Part shown: positions 11,857 to 24,675 of the stretch, piece by piece
How the letters are laid out: every line of letters starts with the position of its first letter
How positions within the stretch are numbered: the stretch's first letter is position 1
DNA from: Rotaria sordida
Lineage: Eukaryota > Rotifera > Eurotatoria > Philodinida > Philodinidae
Assembly (NCBI GenBank): GCA_905250125.1
Contig: CAJNOL010000683.1
Location: forward strand, 47,644-111,643
Reading direction: 5' to 3'
Length of the DNA: 64,000 nucleotides
The notes under the pieces: generated by a model
What the model was told of the DNA's origin: nothing
The model's input: only the letters and a program-made list of their open reading frames with translations
Databases searched by the model: none
Position numbers and translations under genes: made by a program

Positions 11857-13317
11857 CGTGTGTCATTTCCTAATGATTCACATTGAAAACACTCTTTCTT
11901 TCTTTCGTTCTTTCTTTCTTTTTTTCTTTCTGTCATAGCTTTGACAGAGAAGGGTACATATATACTTTATGTTTTGAAGGTAGTGTAATCGATTGATACG
12001 ATTCTTTATTATTATATTACCTGTCGTACCAATCGAATCCATTCATTAGTTAAATTCAAGACATTTCAATGACTGTAAAACCAATATAATTGAGAGACCC
12101 ACAGAGTAGTATAAAAGTTCGCCTTCTTTCTCCACCGATTCATTAAATATATGCTCAGGCTAATCGAAAAAGTGTTTTGAAAAGCGAAGTTTCAGCAAAT
12201 ATTTCAAGCACTCCGGTTAAATAACTACATTTATAAACGACCGTATTCCAAATAATACAGGAATTTACATGGCTTAGCTTTACAATCGTATATCTCGGTG
12301 TTGTACACGAAGGAATATGATGAATTACGAAAACAAAAAATGTTCGATTAATGTCTTCGTGCATGGTGTCAGTTTTGCTTTTTATTTTTCCATATATGAT
12401 GAGTCGTTATGGTCTGGTCTTCTATTCAGATCTACAGCTAGTATTAATTGTCGAGAAGATGTCAGGCTATTGAATCTACTACTAGACAGCAGTCCATACC
12501 GAAGAGTAGTCGAAAGGTAGGGATATTCTTCCTTTCTTCTATATATGATACTATTGCTTTGTATGTAGTAACAGATATATACGATCGTAATTGTGAACCA
12601 AATGAACTGCCAAAAGATCGTCTTATATGACTTAACACAATTGTTTACGAGCATATGCAAACTCCATACTGTTCTTCCTAAATATGCGTCGCAATCGCTA
12701 TTTTATTTTCATACAATCAAATGGCGTAAATAATATACTAATTCAAAAACCAAAAAATGAGACTACTGATAATCATTCATTTTTATAAATTTAGCTGTAT
12801 TCTTAAAAAAAGGACAGTATCATCAGTAAGTGATGAAAAACTGTCAAGTCTTATGGTACCATTCTTTCTTTACTATGAAGAAGACGGAGTGGCGTGACGT
12901 CGCTGACTTGCAAATATCAAGGTCTAATTTAAGCATCAATATGTTTTTTAACAACTGTTCACATCACTTATAAAAATATCAATATAATCTTAATTTTTTC
13001 CTGAACAGGTTAAGAATTGTCATTTCTCAATTGAAGCGAATTAAGTTCAGTCTAGTTTATAATACAAAATTTTATTGTAAATCTGGAACACATAATTTCT
13101 TTGTAGATGCCACTAGTATACAATAAAACAGTGTCTACTTGATTATAAATCGATCTTGATCTCTCCAATGTATTCTTACTCAATTATTTTGCAAGTTACT
13201 GCTCTTCTGCTTATCGTTCTTTCGTCATAATCTGTCGAAATTTTATGATAAGTCTATATCCAAACATTCATTTTTTTTTTTATAAATCTCTTCTGTGATA
13301 TCTGACAAGTACGAATA
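11857..13317. other. Divergent intergenic region, no supported gene
   Basis: Between the minus-strand hydrolase and the plus-strand SNRNP200 gene, so it should contain both promoters. Several open frames on both strands at 12155-12660 overlap one another, lack family resemblance and look like chance. No core promoter motif could be assigned with confidence. Confidence 0.45.
11892..11930. repeat. CTTT-type microsatellite
   Basis: Imperfect CTTT/TTTC repeat tract close to the 5' side of the minus-strand hydrolase gene. Confidence 0.8.
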
Positions 13318-16300
13318 ATGGCTGACAAAGTTGCTCGCCATTCCCAATATAATCATAAATCTGTAAGTTTACAATTTTAATTATACTTTAAGCAATATCT
13401 TAGACCTTTTCTTTAAACAGAATTCAAATCTAGGCTTGCCAACGAATTCATCATCGAATGATCAACATGAACGTAATAAATCTACTGGTGAAGTACAATC
13501 AATTGTTGAAGATATAAAAGATTTTCGAATGGGTGATCGAGTACAACACACACGACCAGCATCTATTAATAAGTTCGTTATTTCATATTTATTTATTTAT
13601 TTTCTTATTTTATATGTTTTATTTATTTAGAAAACAAAAGAAAGATGAAGATCATTCATCGATCTATGATATAACTCGATTTAAAGGACAAACATTACTT
13701 AGTGATTTAACAGATGATACATCTAATATTTTATATCAACCAAAAACTTATGAAACAAAACAAATATATGAAACTTTACTTAATTTTATTCAAGAAACTA
13801 TTGGTGATCAGGTTTGTTTTCTTTTTTTCTTTTCAACAAAAAAACATTTTTTCATTCGATTTCTTATTTTAATTTAGACACAAACTATTTTACGTAGTGC
13901 TGCTGATGAAATATTAAGTTTACTTAAAGATAATAAATTAAATAATCAAGATCGTAAAAATAAAATTGAAACATTATTAAAACCAGGCATGTCTGATGAA
14001 CGTTTTAATTTTCTTATTAATCTTAGTAAAAAAATTACCGATTGGTCGTTCGACATTGAAAGTAAGTGGAGAACAAAAAAGAAAAAGGAATGTAATCAAT
14101 AATCAATATTCTATTTTTTTAGATGATACAATCGATGAAACAATTGGTGTTCCTATTCAATTTGAAGGTTCAAGCGATGATGATGATGACAACGAAGATG
14201 AAATTTCCGATGTTGGAGAAATTCCAATGGATGAAAATATTCAAGAAACAAGTTATTGCATAAGAGTAATTTATTATTTTGTTTTTTTGTTTTACAGTAG
14301 TTGCAAGAAGTCAATCCTTTTGCCTAATATTTTGACTACACATAGAGTTCGGTAAATTCTGATTACAAATAGCAACTCGAAGTCGATAGGTCTTAATGAA
14401 AAGGATTTACAATGACACCATTGTTTCTTTCCCTAGGGTGCAAAAAAAGATTTTTTTCTAGACACTTTCTAATTTTCCGCTATTTAAATGTACTAACCTC
14501 TATAAGATTCGCATGTCTATATTGTGTCACAAGTAAAGTACTTCAATCCGCTGTAATCTTGAAGCGTGGGAAAGTCTCCATTGTCTGTAACAGTCTCAGC
14601 ATGGATCTCTTCTTCATTGACGATTGCAATCGTGAAATACGATTAGAACAGGATAATCATTGAAGAAAATCTCAAGAGAAATGGCTAAAATTAGCCAGAG
14701 ATATGTGTCACTTTTCAACGATTTTCATTAACTGTCATGTAGGAATTAATCTAAAGATTACTTCATAAATCAAGCAAAGTAAAACTATTTGATATGAGAT
14801 TTTTATTAGTGATAGTGGCAGCACTGAGCTGTCAAATGAAGAGTTCAATGCTATTCTATGTTGAAATATTCTTGTCTGAAGCAAGAAAAAATCTATATTG
14901 ACCTTCTAGTTTCTCTACATGAAGGCCGATCAAGTTCTGATTAGTCTTTGCAATCAGAGTTCAACATACTCTATTTGTAAACAAACTATGAGACTAAAGG
15001 ATTAAAGTTTAGATACATTTTACTTGGTAGTAGGACTTTTTGTGACTATTGTATTTTATATAAATTAAAACGATATAAATAATTTTTTTTAGAGTGATGA
15101 TTTAATTCGAACAAATAATACATTACAACCACATGCAATTGATGCATTTTGGTTAGAACGTAATTTAAGCAAAATCTATCCGAATATTACAGATGCAAAA
15201 AACAAAGCTGAAGAACTTCTTGATATTCTTAAAACAACATCGAATAATCATGAATTAGAAAATAAACTTATTATGTTACTTGGTTGTGAACAATTTGAAT
15301 TTATTAAAACATTACGAACACATCGACAAATGAGTAAGCTTATTCTCTTTTGTCTTTTTTTTAATAAATAATAAACATCTTTTCCTTTTTTTCTTTTTTA
15401 ATAGTTCTTTATTGTATTCTACTTGCAAGAGCACAAACTACATTAGAAAAAACACATATTGAAGAAAAAATGAGAAATAATCCAGAATTAATATGGATAT
15501 TGCATGATTTATCAACATTACAAATTAATCGTGATCAAGAAAACATGGAAATAGAAAATAATAATACAACACATCAAATTCTGGATTTTGAAGATTTAAC
15601 ATTTCATCAAGGAAATCATTTTATGTCAAATAAAACTTGTCAATTACCAAATGGATCTTTTCGTTTACAAAAGAAAGGTTATGAAGAAATACATATACCT
15701 TCTCTTAAACCTTCAAGATTTAATTCCGACGAAGTAAGTTAAATAAAAGTTTTTATAAAACATGATCTAAAAGGAGTTTTGAAGTATAGGAATGAAAATC
15801 TGATACTTTTTGATGATTTAAATAGTGCAACATATACTCCGACATATGTGCAATTTAATAGTATAAAAAAGTCTTTGCTCTTCTTGTTACTATTAGTCGG
15901 AAAACACAGAGAAAATCCTCGTCAAAAAATGTTGCTTATAAAAATTAGGAGTTTTTTTTTTTACTGTAAATTAAAGACATCCCTGAGAAAATTATATATA
16001 ATCTGAAATTGTTTTTCAATCTTTCGATTCGAAAAAAAACCAATTTTCGCGTTTATTTGTTACAATCTTCTATAACTTCGAATCAAGCGAAACTTCAGTA
16101 CTCTGAAGTACAAAATGAAATATAGTACTTCGGAGTGTTGAAGTCTCGCTTTTTTTTCCCTTTAATATCCAACCATAATATCAATATATCATTAGCGCAT
16201 GAGTTCCAGAGCCGAGCTCAAGGCTTTCTAGAAAAGTCTCGAATTTTAATCTTGCAAAGATAGTGTTATTATTTTTCTAAACAAATTTTAGATTCTTTAT

Positions 16301-19300
16301 CCAATATCAAATTTACCTAAATATGTTCAACCAGCATTTGAAGGCTATAAAGAATTAAATCGTATTCAATCACATATGATTAAAACAATATTTGAAACTG
16401 ATGAAAATATTTTATTATGTGCACCGACTGTAAGTTACAAACAAAAACAAAAAAATTATTTTTTATATTAAACTTTTATTATAATTCTAGGGTGCTGGTA
16501 AAACAAATGTTGCATTACTTTGTATTCTACATGAAATAGGTAAACATATTATGTCTGATAATAGTATTAATACTAATGAATTTAAAATAATTTATATTGC
16601 ACCAATGAAATCACTTATTCAAGAAATAGTTAATAGTTTTACAGAGGTAATTTTTTTTTTACAATTTTAATATTTAATATGAAAATTTTATTTTTTTGTT
16701 TTATTTAATATTCTTTTTCTAGCGTTTAAATTCCTATGGTATTAATGTATCAGAATTAACTGGTGATCATCAATTAACCAAAGAAGAAATAAATCAAACA
16801 CAAATAATTATTTGTACACCAGAAAAATGGGATATTATAACACGTAAAGGTGATGAACGTATATATACACAATTAGTACATTTAATAATTATTGATGAAA
16901 TACATCTATTACATGATGATCGTGGTCCTATACTTGAAGCAATTATTGCTCGAACAAATCATTTAATTAAAACAATAAAAAATCATGTACGTTTTGTTGG
17001 ATTAAGTGCTACATTACCTAATTATGAAGATATAGCCGAATTTTTAAATGTAAAATCTACAGGTTTATTTTATTTTGATAATAGTTATCGACCTGTACCA
17101 CTTGAACAAGAATATATTGGTATAACAGAAAAAAAAGCCATTAAACGTTTTCATATGATGAATGATCTTGTTTATGAAAAAGTCATGGAACATGCTGGAA
17201 AAAATCAAGTAAGAATTTTTATTAATCGATTTCTCTTTTAATTCATGTTGGTTTTTTTTTTTGTTAAGGTACTTATTTTTGTGCATTCAAGAAAAGAAAC
17301 AGGACGAACAGCACGTACTCTACGTGATGGATGTATAGAAAAAAGTACCATTGGATGTTTTCTTAAAGCAGATTCAGTTTCACAAGAAACTTTACAAATG
17401 GCAATCGAATTAACTAAAGTTAGTATGAATGATTTTATTACTTGTTTAATTGTTATGAGAATCATAATTTTTTTTGTTTTCCTAGAAAACATTTCTAGAA
17501 TAATAATTATTTCGAATGTTGAGAAAATTTGAAATAGAATCACAAGAACATGGTTAGTCGATTGTTTTTGAGTTGTAATCTGCCAGCTTATACATAGTAC
17601 TTATTGTTTTTGATAGAATTTACTGAGTCATTATAATCGATTTGATTATAATATTTTTGGTAGCACATAACACAACTCGCTAACATTCTGTAAGTTTAAG
17701 AAAGCATAATCAATAAGGCACTATGATACATTATGTTATATTCTATAAGTTTTATATATTTTTCCTACATATCTCGATATTTAGCATCTTAAATAATCGT
17801 ATGTATTTATTTGACATACTTTAAATCTTCAGAATTGTAGTTGTATTATAATGGATTAATGTGTAATATGTACTAGATGTTAGAGAGACTCAGTCTGAAG
17901 TTTATAATTCTTCTTTTTTTTTGTTTTGAAGATCAAAACAAGGAACAAAAAAAAACTTCAACTATCTAAATAACTAAGAAAAGTCAACTAACTATAAATT
18001 ATAGATGTATTTATAATGTAGATGTAAAACAATAACAATGATTTTAATGATAAAATAAATATTTATCATACAATTATTATTTTCTATTTAAGAATTTGGA
18101 ACTAAAAGATCTTCTTCCATATTCATTTGCTATTCATCATGCTGGTATGAGTCGTGCTGATCGAATTTTAGTTGAAGATCTTTTTCGTAAACGACATATT
18201 CAAGTACTTATATCAACAGCTACACTTGCTTGGGGTGTTAATTTACCTGCACATACAGTTATTATCAAAGGCACACAAGTTTATAATCCTGAAAAAGGTC
18301 GTTGGGCTGAATTAAGTGCACTTGATGTTATGCAAGTAAGTTGTTTGATAATATTAAATAAATTTGTTTTTTATTATTATTATTGAATTTTAGATGTTTG
18401 GTCGAGCTGGTCGTCCTCAATATGATAAAATTGGTCAAGGTATTTTAATAACTAATCATAATGAATTACAATATTATTTATCATTAATGAATCAACAAGT
18501 AAGTAAAAAAAAGAAAAACGAAAAAAAGAAAAAAACCAATTCATTTGTAATATTTTAGCTTCCAATTGAAAGTCAAATGATATCAAAATTAATCGATAAT
18601 CTTAATGCTGAAATTGTTCTTGGAACTATTGAAAATATTCATGAAGCTGCTGAATGGCTTTGTTCTACTTATTTATATATACGTATGAAAAAACAACCTC
18701 AATTATATGGTGTATCAAATGAAACTCTACTTATTGATAATACTCTTCTTCAACGACGTTTAGATTTAATTCATTCTGCAGCAATACAATTAGATAAAAG
18801 TCATTTAATTCATTATGATCGTAGAACAGGTAAGTTTCAAATGACTGATCATGGTCGAATTGCAAGTTATTATTACTGTAGTCATGAAACAATTGCAATA
18901 TATAATAAATTATTGAAACCAACATTAAATGATATTGAATTATTTCATATATTTTCATTATCACCAGAATTTCGTCATATAATTGTACGAGAAGAAGAAA
19001 AATATGAATTAAAAAAATTAATTGAACATGTACCAATACCTATTAAAGAAAATATTGATGAATCAAATACAAAAATAAATATACTTTTACAAGTTTATAT
19101 ATCTCAATTAAAACTTAATGGTTTAGTATTAATGGCTGATATGATTTATATAATACAGAATGCTGAAAGATTAATTCGAGTAATATTTGAAATTGTTTTA
19201 AAAAAACAATGGGCAAGATGTGTAGATAAAACATTAAATTTAGCAAAAATGATTAATAAACGAATGTAAGATAGATGATTTATGTTAAAAAAAAAGAGAA

Positions 19301-22300
19301 AACTTTTAAATTGAAAATTTTATTTTCTAGGTGGCAAAGTATGTGTCCATTAAGACAATTTAAAAAAATTTCAAATATAATTAATCAAACAATTGAAAAG
19401 AAAAATATTTCATGGGATAGATTCTATGATTTAGATGCAAATGAAATTGGTAAGAATATTTTATTTTATTTTAAACTATAAATAAACAAAATATTTTAGG
19501 TGAATTTCTTCGTGAACCTAAAATTGGACAAACAGTTTATAAGCATATACATTATATACCTAAATTAGAATTAACTGTACATATTTTACCAATTACACGA
19601 TCAATGCTTAAAGTTGAATTAACAATAACACCTGATTTTCAATGGAATGAAACAATTCATGGAACAAGCGAGGTATATTCATATTTGATTGATAGAAAAA
19701 ATATTTTAGGAATATGTTCTTTTTTTTTAGCCATTTTGGATTTTTGTCGAAGATGGTGATGCAGAAGTTTTACTTCATCATGAATATTTTCTTCTTAAAA
19801 AGTAAGTTTATTATTTATGAAAACGATTTTCCATTAGAAGTTCATTGAGTTGAAAATTTTTTACCTTTGAACATGAAATTCAGATCTAGTTTATTGTAAT
19901 TTTTCCAATTCGAACTGAAAAATGCGAGATACTTTTTTTTTTGTCGATTATTTACATTGGGTAATCAAAAATCTCTAGACACATGGACTCGACTAAGTCC
20001 GAAATCGAGATATGTGTGAGATCAAGTTATTTTAGTTCCTTTCTAATGGTTTCAGTTTAGAGAAAACTATCCCAGAAATCATAAATTAGATTCAGCTCTT
20101 GTTTAAATTCATTTCATTCCCTTGATATTATACATAAAACTTAAATCTTTCGATTTTTGATTCATCACTTAAACTTATCTTTGATTGGAGTTTATATAAA
20201 ATCTTTTTTGTTTTTTCGTTTTTCATTTAGAAAATATTGTAAAGATGAACATTATGTAAAATTTTTCGTTCCAATTTATGAAGCATTACCACCACAATAT
20301 TTTATTCGTGTTGTATCTGATCGATGGTTATCATCAGAAACTCAAATAGCTGTATCATTTCGTCATTTAATCTTACCAGAAAAACAACTAGAATCAACTG
20401 AATTACTCGATTTACAACCATTACCTGTTAATGTATTAAATAATTCAAAATATGAAGAATTATATAATTTTAAAGTTTTTAATTGTATTCAAACACAAGG
20501 TAAAAAATGAATTGTTTGACATATTTTTTTTTTGAATTTACTTTTTTGTTTTTTTGTTTTAGTTTTTAATACATTATATCATACGGATGAAAATGTATTT
20601 TTGGGTGCATCAAATGGTTCTGGTAAAACAATATGTGCTGAATTTGCCATATTAAGATTATTTTCTGATGAAAAATTAAAAGAAATATCTGAACCTAAAT
20701 GTGTTTATATAACACCAAAAGAAGAATTAGCAGAAATTATACGAGAAGATTGGGATAAACGTTTTGGAATAATTGATCGAAAAGTTGTTATGCTTTCTGG
20801 TGAAATATCTATCGATCTTAAATTAATTGCAAAAGTATGTTGGATATATAAAAATGAAAATTTTTGAATTCTTTGACTATTTTCAATTTAGGGTGATATT
20901 ATTATTTCAACACCAGAAAAATGGGATAATTTATCACGTCGATGGAAACAACGAAAACATATTCAAAATATTCATTTATTTATTGTCGATGATCTACACT
21001 GTATCAACTCAGATGATGGAGTAAGTTTCATTAGTTAAACTAGAACATTTTGCAATGATGACTACAATTAACAATATATAAGGGATCTAAGAAAAAGACT
21101 AATGTCATAACCAAGAAGGATTGGGCTCTCCCACCGATTGTGAAGCCACGCTAGCTAAATTCTATCACAAGCCCTTCCCTCCCTGTCAAAATCCTGATTA
21201 CACCACTAAAAAAGACGTTGCTATCTTATCTAGAGAACAATCAACAGAATTCTGATAGTATACAAAAGTGTCAACGGACAAAACGTCAATCTGTAGCAAA
21301 TTCATATTTTTTAGTAGATAAAGTAATGCGATCGTTACAAGAGAAAACATATCTTCTAAATAATGAAACCTATTCTGATAATATTGTTTCTTCAGAATAT
21401 GTCCATTTTTTACTAGTGTCCTACACGGGTAAGACTTTTTGCAATTGGAATTAATCGACATTCAATAGATACTTTCACAATTACAGTACGATTTTTAAAC
21501 TTTTATTTTATCTAGAAAAAAAAAACTATACTATTTTGTTTCTTCCATAAACAGCAATAAAAGAAGCAAAGATCATCTCAAATTCCACAAAAAAGCAAGT
21601 GAATCAAGATTCACTTAGGTTTATTGTTGATAACGCTGGAATAGAACGTAGTGTTAGTATCAAATATCATAATTGTGATCGGTTTTTAATAATAATGAGA
21701 TATTATTATTTACTTTTTATTTTATTAAAATAGCGACTATATATAACATGAAAAAAATACCTGCTCTTCTCAAGTCAAGCCGAAAGTATATTTCAAATTT
21801 ATGATATCCTAGAATTTTACAGATAATGCACTAGTTTCGATTCTTTTTTTTATTAGAAGAAGAATATATTTTCTTGAATTATTGAATAATTTTCATTAAT
21901 AATATCTTTTCTCTAGGCTATTCTTGAAATAATTTGTTCTCGTATGCGTTATATAAGTTCTCAACTAGAAAAAAAAATTCGTATAATTGCAATGTCAACA
22001 TCAATACTTAATGCTAAAGATATTGCACAATGGCTTGGTTGTTCTACACATACAACCTTTAATTTTCGACCAAATATTCGACCTATTCAACTTGATTTAC
22101 ATATTCAAGTAAGTAAATCTAAAAAAAAAACAATTCTGCTTTCTTTTTTTAATGATAATTTATGTTTTCTTTAAAAAAAAATCAAGGATTTCAATATGAC
22201 ACATAATGCATCACGTTTAATTGCAATGACAAAACCAGTTTATCAAATAATTGATCGTCATTCATCAATATATCCAGTAATTATTTTTGTTTCATCAAAA

Positions 22301-24459
22301 AATTTATCACAATCAACAGCTATTGATATCTTAACATTAGCTAATACTGAACAAAAACAAAATCGATTTTTACATATTTCAATAAATGATATTCAATTAT
22401 ATATAGAACAAATTGAAAATCAAATATTAAAACAAACTATTTTACATGGTATTGCTTTTTTACATGAAGATTTAAATACAAAAGATTGTTCTCTAATTCA
22501 ACAATTATTTACATCTGGTGCTATACAAATTTGTATTGTATCATATAATATGTTATATACATTAAAAATTTATTCATATTTGGTTATTATTATGGATACA
22601 CAATATTATTATGGTAAAATACATACATATGATGATTATTCAATAAATGATATTTTACAAATGATAAGTCGATCGAATATTTCATTAAAAGAAAATAAAA
22701 CAAAAGTTATATTAATGTGTTTATCATGTAAAAAAGATTTTTATAAAAAATTTCTTTATGAATCAATACCTATTGAATCTCATCTTGATCATTATTTACA
22801 TGATTGTTTTAATGCTGAAATTGTTACAAAAACTATTGAAAATAAACAAGATGCTATTGATTATTTAACATGGACATTACTTTATAGACGTATGACATTA
22901 AATCCAAATTATTATAATTTACAAAATATTTCACATCAATATTTATCTGATCATTTATCGGAATTAGTTGAAAATACATTATATAATCTCGAACAATCAA
23001 AGGTAAATAAAAGCAAAATTTCAAAAAAAAAGAAAAATCGATTTTCTAGAGATCCTAAAGAAAGATTTGTACCGTTTGAAACTGGTTTTTGAATTTCTGA
23101 CTCAATGATAAGAGCAATTTTTTGTTTGTACATTCGTATTCAATATCGTCGCCAACGAATGATTTTGTCCATATATTGATTCTTCTTTTTATTTTTTTTT
23201 ATAGTGTATTACAATTGAAAATGAAGTAGATGTGTCACCACAGAATCTTGGAATGATTGCAGCTTATTATTATATTAATTATCGAACAATTGGTGAGTAA
23301 TGTACAAGAATAAAAATTCTAAATAATACATCATCTAATTTCTTTGTTTTAGAATTATTTAATAAATCATTATCATCAAAAATTAAATTTCATACGTTAC
23401 TTGATATTATTTCCAATGCTGCTGAATATGAAGATATTCCAATTCGTCGTAATGAAGAGAATATTTTAAAACAGGTTTGACATTATTTCAAAAACTTTTT
23501 TTTTTTTAATGGTTGTTTTTTTTTATTTATTTTCTTAGCTTTCAACACATTTACCAAATAAATTAAATAATGATGTTAAATTTAATGATCCACATGTGAA
23601 AACTAATCTTTTACTTCAAGCACATTTATCACGTATACAATTGTCATATGAACTTCAAAAAGATACCAATGAAATTTTAATCAAAGTAAAACAAAAGAAA
23701 TTTTTTTCTTTTTCTCTATTTCATTTTTTTTTTGTCTCATAGGCTATTCGTTTGATTCAAGCATGTGTTGATGTTTTAAGTTCTAATGGTTGGTCATCAT
23801 CAGCATTAATAGCTATGAATTTAACACAAATGATTATACAAGCTATGTGGAATAAAGATTCTTATTTAAAACAAATACCACATTTTACAAATGAAATTAT
23901 TCAACGATGTATTAATCAGGTTTATATTTAATTATTATTTTTTTATTTTATTTTTTATTTTAAACTATTTTTCTTTATTTTATAGAAGATCGAAAATATT
24001 TATGATTTAATTGAAATGCAAGATAATCAACGCATAGAATTACTTCAATTAAATACATTACAATTATCTAATGTTGCTCATTTTTGTAATCATTATCCAA
24101 ATATTGAAGTATCATATGAAATTCCTAATAAAGATAATATCATTGCTGATAGTTTAATTAATGTAAATGTAACATTAGAACGTCTTAATGAACTCTTTGG
24201 ATCAATTATGGCACCATTATTTCCACAAAAACGTCAAGAAGAATGGTGGTTAGTTATTGAAGATTCAAAAACAAATACTCTATTATCAATAAAACGTTTT
24301 ACAATACAAGAAAAAACTAAAATTGTTTTAGATTTTATTGCACCATCAACAGGTATATATAATTATATACTTTATCTAATGTCTGATTGTTATATGGGTT
24401 GTGATCATGAATATAAATTTTCAATTACTGTTCGAAATAATATTAATATGACATCATGA
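13318..24459 (+). CDS. SNRNP200: Spliceosomal RNA helicase SNRNP200/Brr2 (U5 snRNP)
   Basis: A multi-exon gene; the start [15 protein letters not shown] matches the Brr2 N-terminus, and the stop TGA is at 24457-24459. Order: N-terminal plug region (TGEV, RMGD and SYCIR exons, to about 15730). Cassette 1 has Walker A CAPTGAGKT split by an intron (16429/16491), DEIH at 16894-16905, [26 protein letters not shown] and GRAGRPQYD, followed by its Sec63 unit (about 18560-20505). Cassette 2 has GSGKT at about 20616-20630, DDLH at 20988-20999 and a second Sec63 unit ending about 24455. The enzyme unwinds U4/U6 during spliceosome activation. In Brr2, cassette 1 is the active helicase and cassette 2 is a regulatory pseudo-helicase; the sequence agrees, since motifs V and VI of cassette 2 are degenerate. 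Long introns lie at about 14271-15091, 15733-16290, 17418-18092, 19803-20228 and 21021-21916. The protein is about the full length of the family. Confidence 0.95.
16085..16150. repeat. Imperfect hairpin in an SNRNP200 intron
   Basis: AAGCGAAACTTCAGTACTC and its near-complement pair over about 27 bases around a short AT-rich loop. It lies in the intron before the exon that starts [10 protein letters not shown]. It may be a tiny MITE or an RNA hairpin; no second copy was found in the window. Confidence 0.6.
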
Positions 24460-24643
24460 TATTATTTTATTGTAAATTTTTTAAACAAGAAAAATAATAA
24501 AAATAAATATATGTTTTGATTCTTTCTAATTTTATTTGTTTTGTTTTTTACTTTTTGTTTATTTTAGAATTTTTATTTTCTCATTTGAGTTATAAAAAGA
24601 AACAAAAAAAAAGAAAGCAGACAACAAAATTTCTCTAGCCAAT

Positions 24644-24673
24644 ATGATCAATGATGATGGTGATAATTGTTAG
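24644..24673 (+). promoter_or_regulatory. Short upstream ORF before the tankyrase start
   Basis: ATG at 24644 opens a nine-codon frame with stop TAG at 24671-24673, two bases before the tankyrase ATG at 24676. A TTCTCTAG acceptor-like string ends at 24638. If a trans-splice or cis-splice uses that acceptor, the short ORF would sit in the mature leader and could lower translation or promote re-initiation. Function is inferred only from position. Confidence 0.35.
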
Positions 24674-24675
24674 AA

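Noticed and set aside
12155-12660. Several overlapping open frames on both strands upstream of SNRNP200
   Set aside because: They overlap each other in opposite orientations, lack recognisable motifs and splice context, and have compositions expected from AT-rich DNA by chance.
15763-15790. ATCTAAAAGGAGTTTTGAAG in an SNRNP200 intron resembles AATCTAAAAGGAGTATTGAAG at about 30861 beside the tankyrase element
   Set aside because: Only about 20 bases match and the following sequence diverges, so a shared element could not be supported by eye.
21218-21461. Open frames on both strands inside the 900-base SNRNP200 intron
   Set aside because: The flanking exons join in frame across this interval and the frames mirror each other; no family resemblance was seen. 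A 9-base stem hairpin near 21598-21617 was also judged too short to call.
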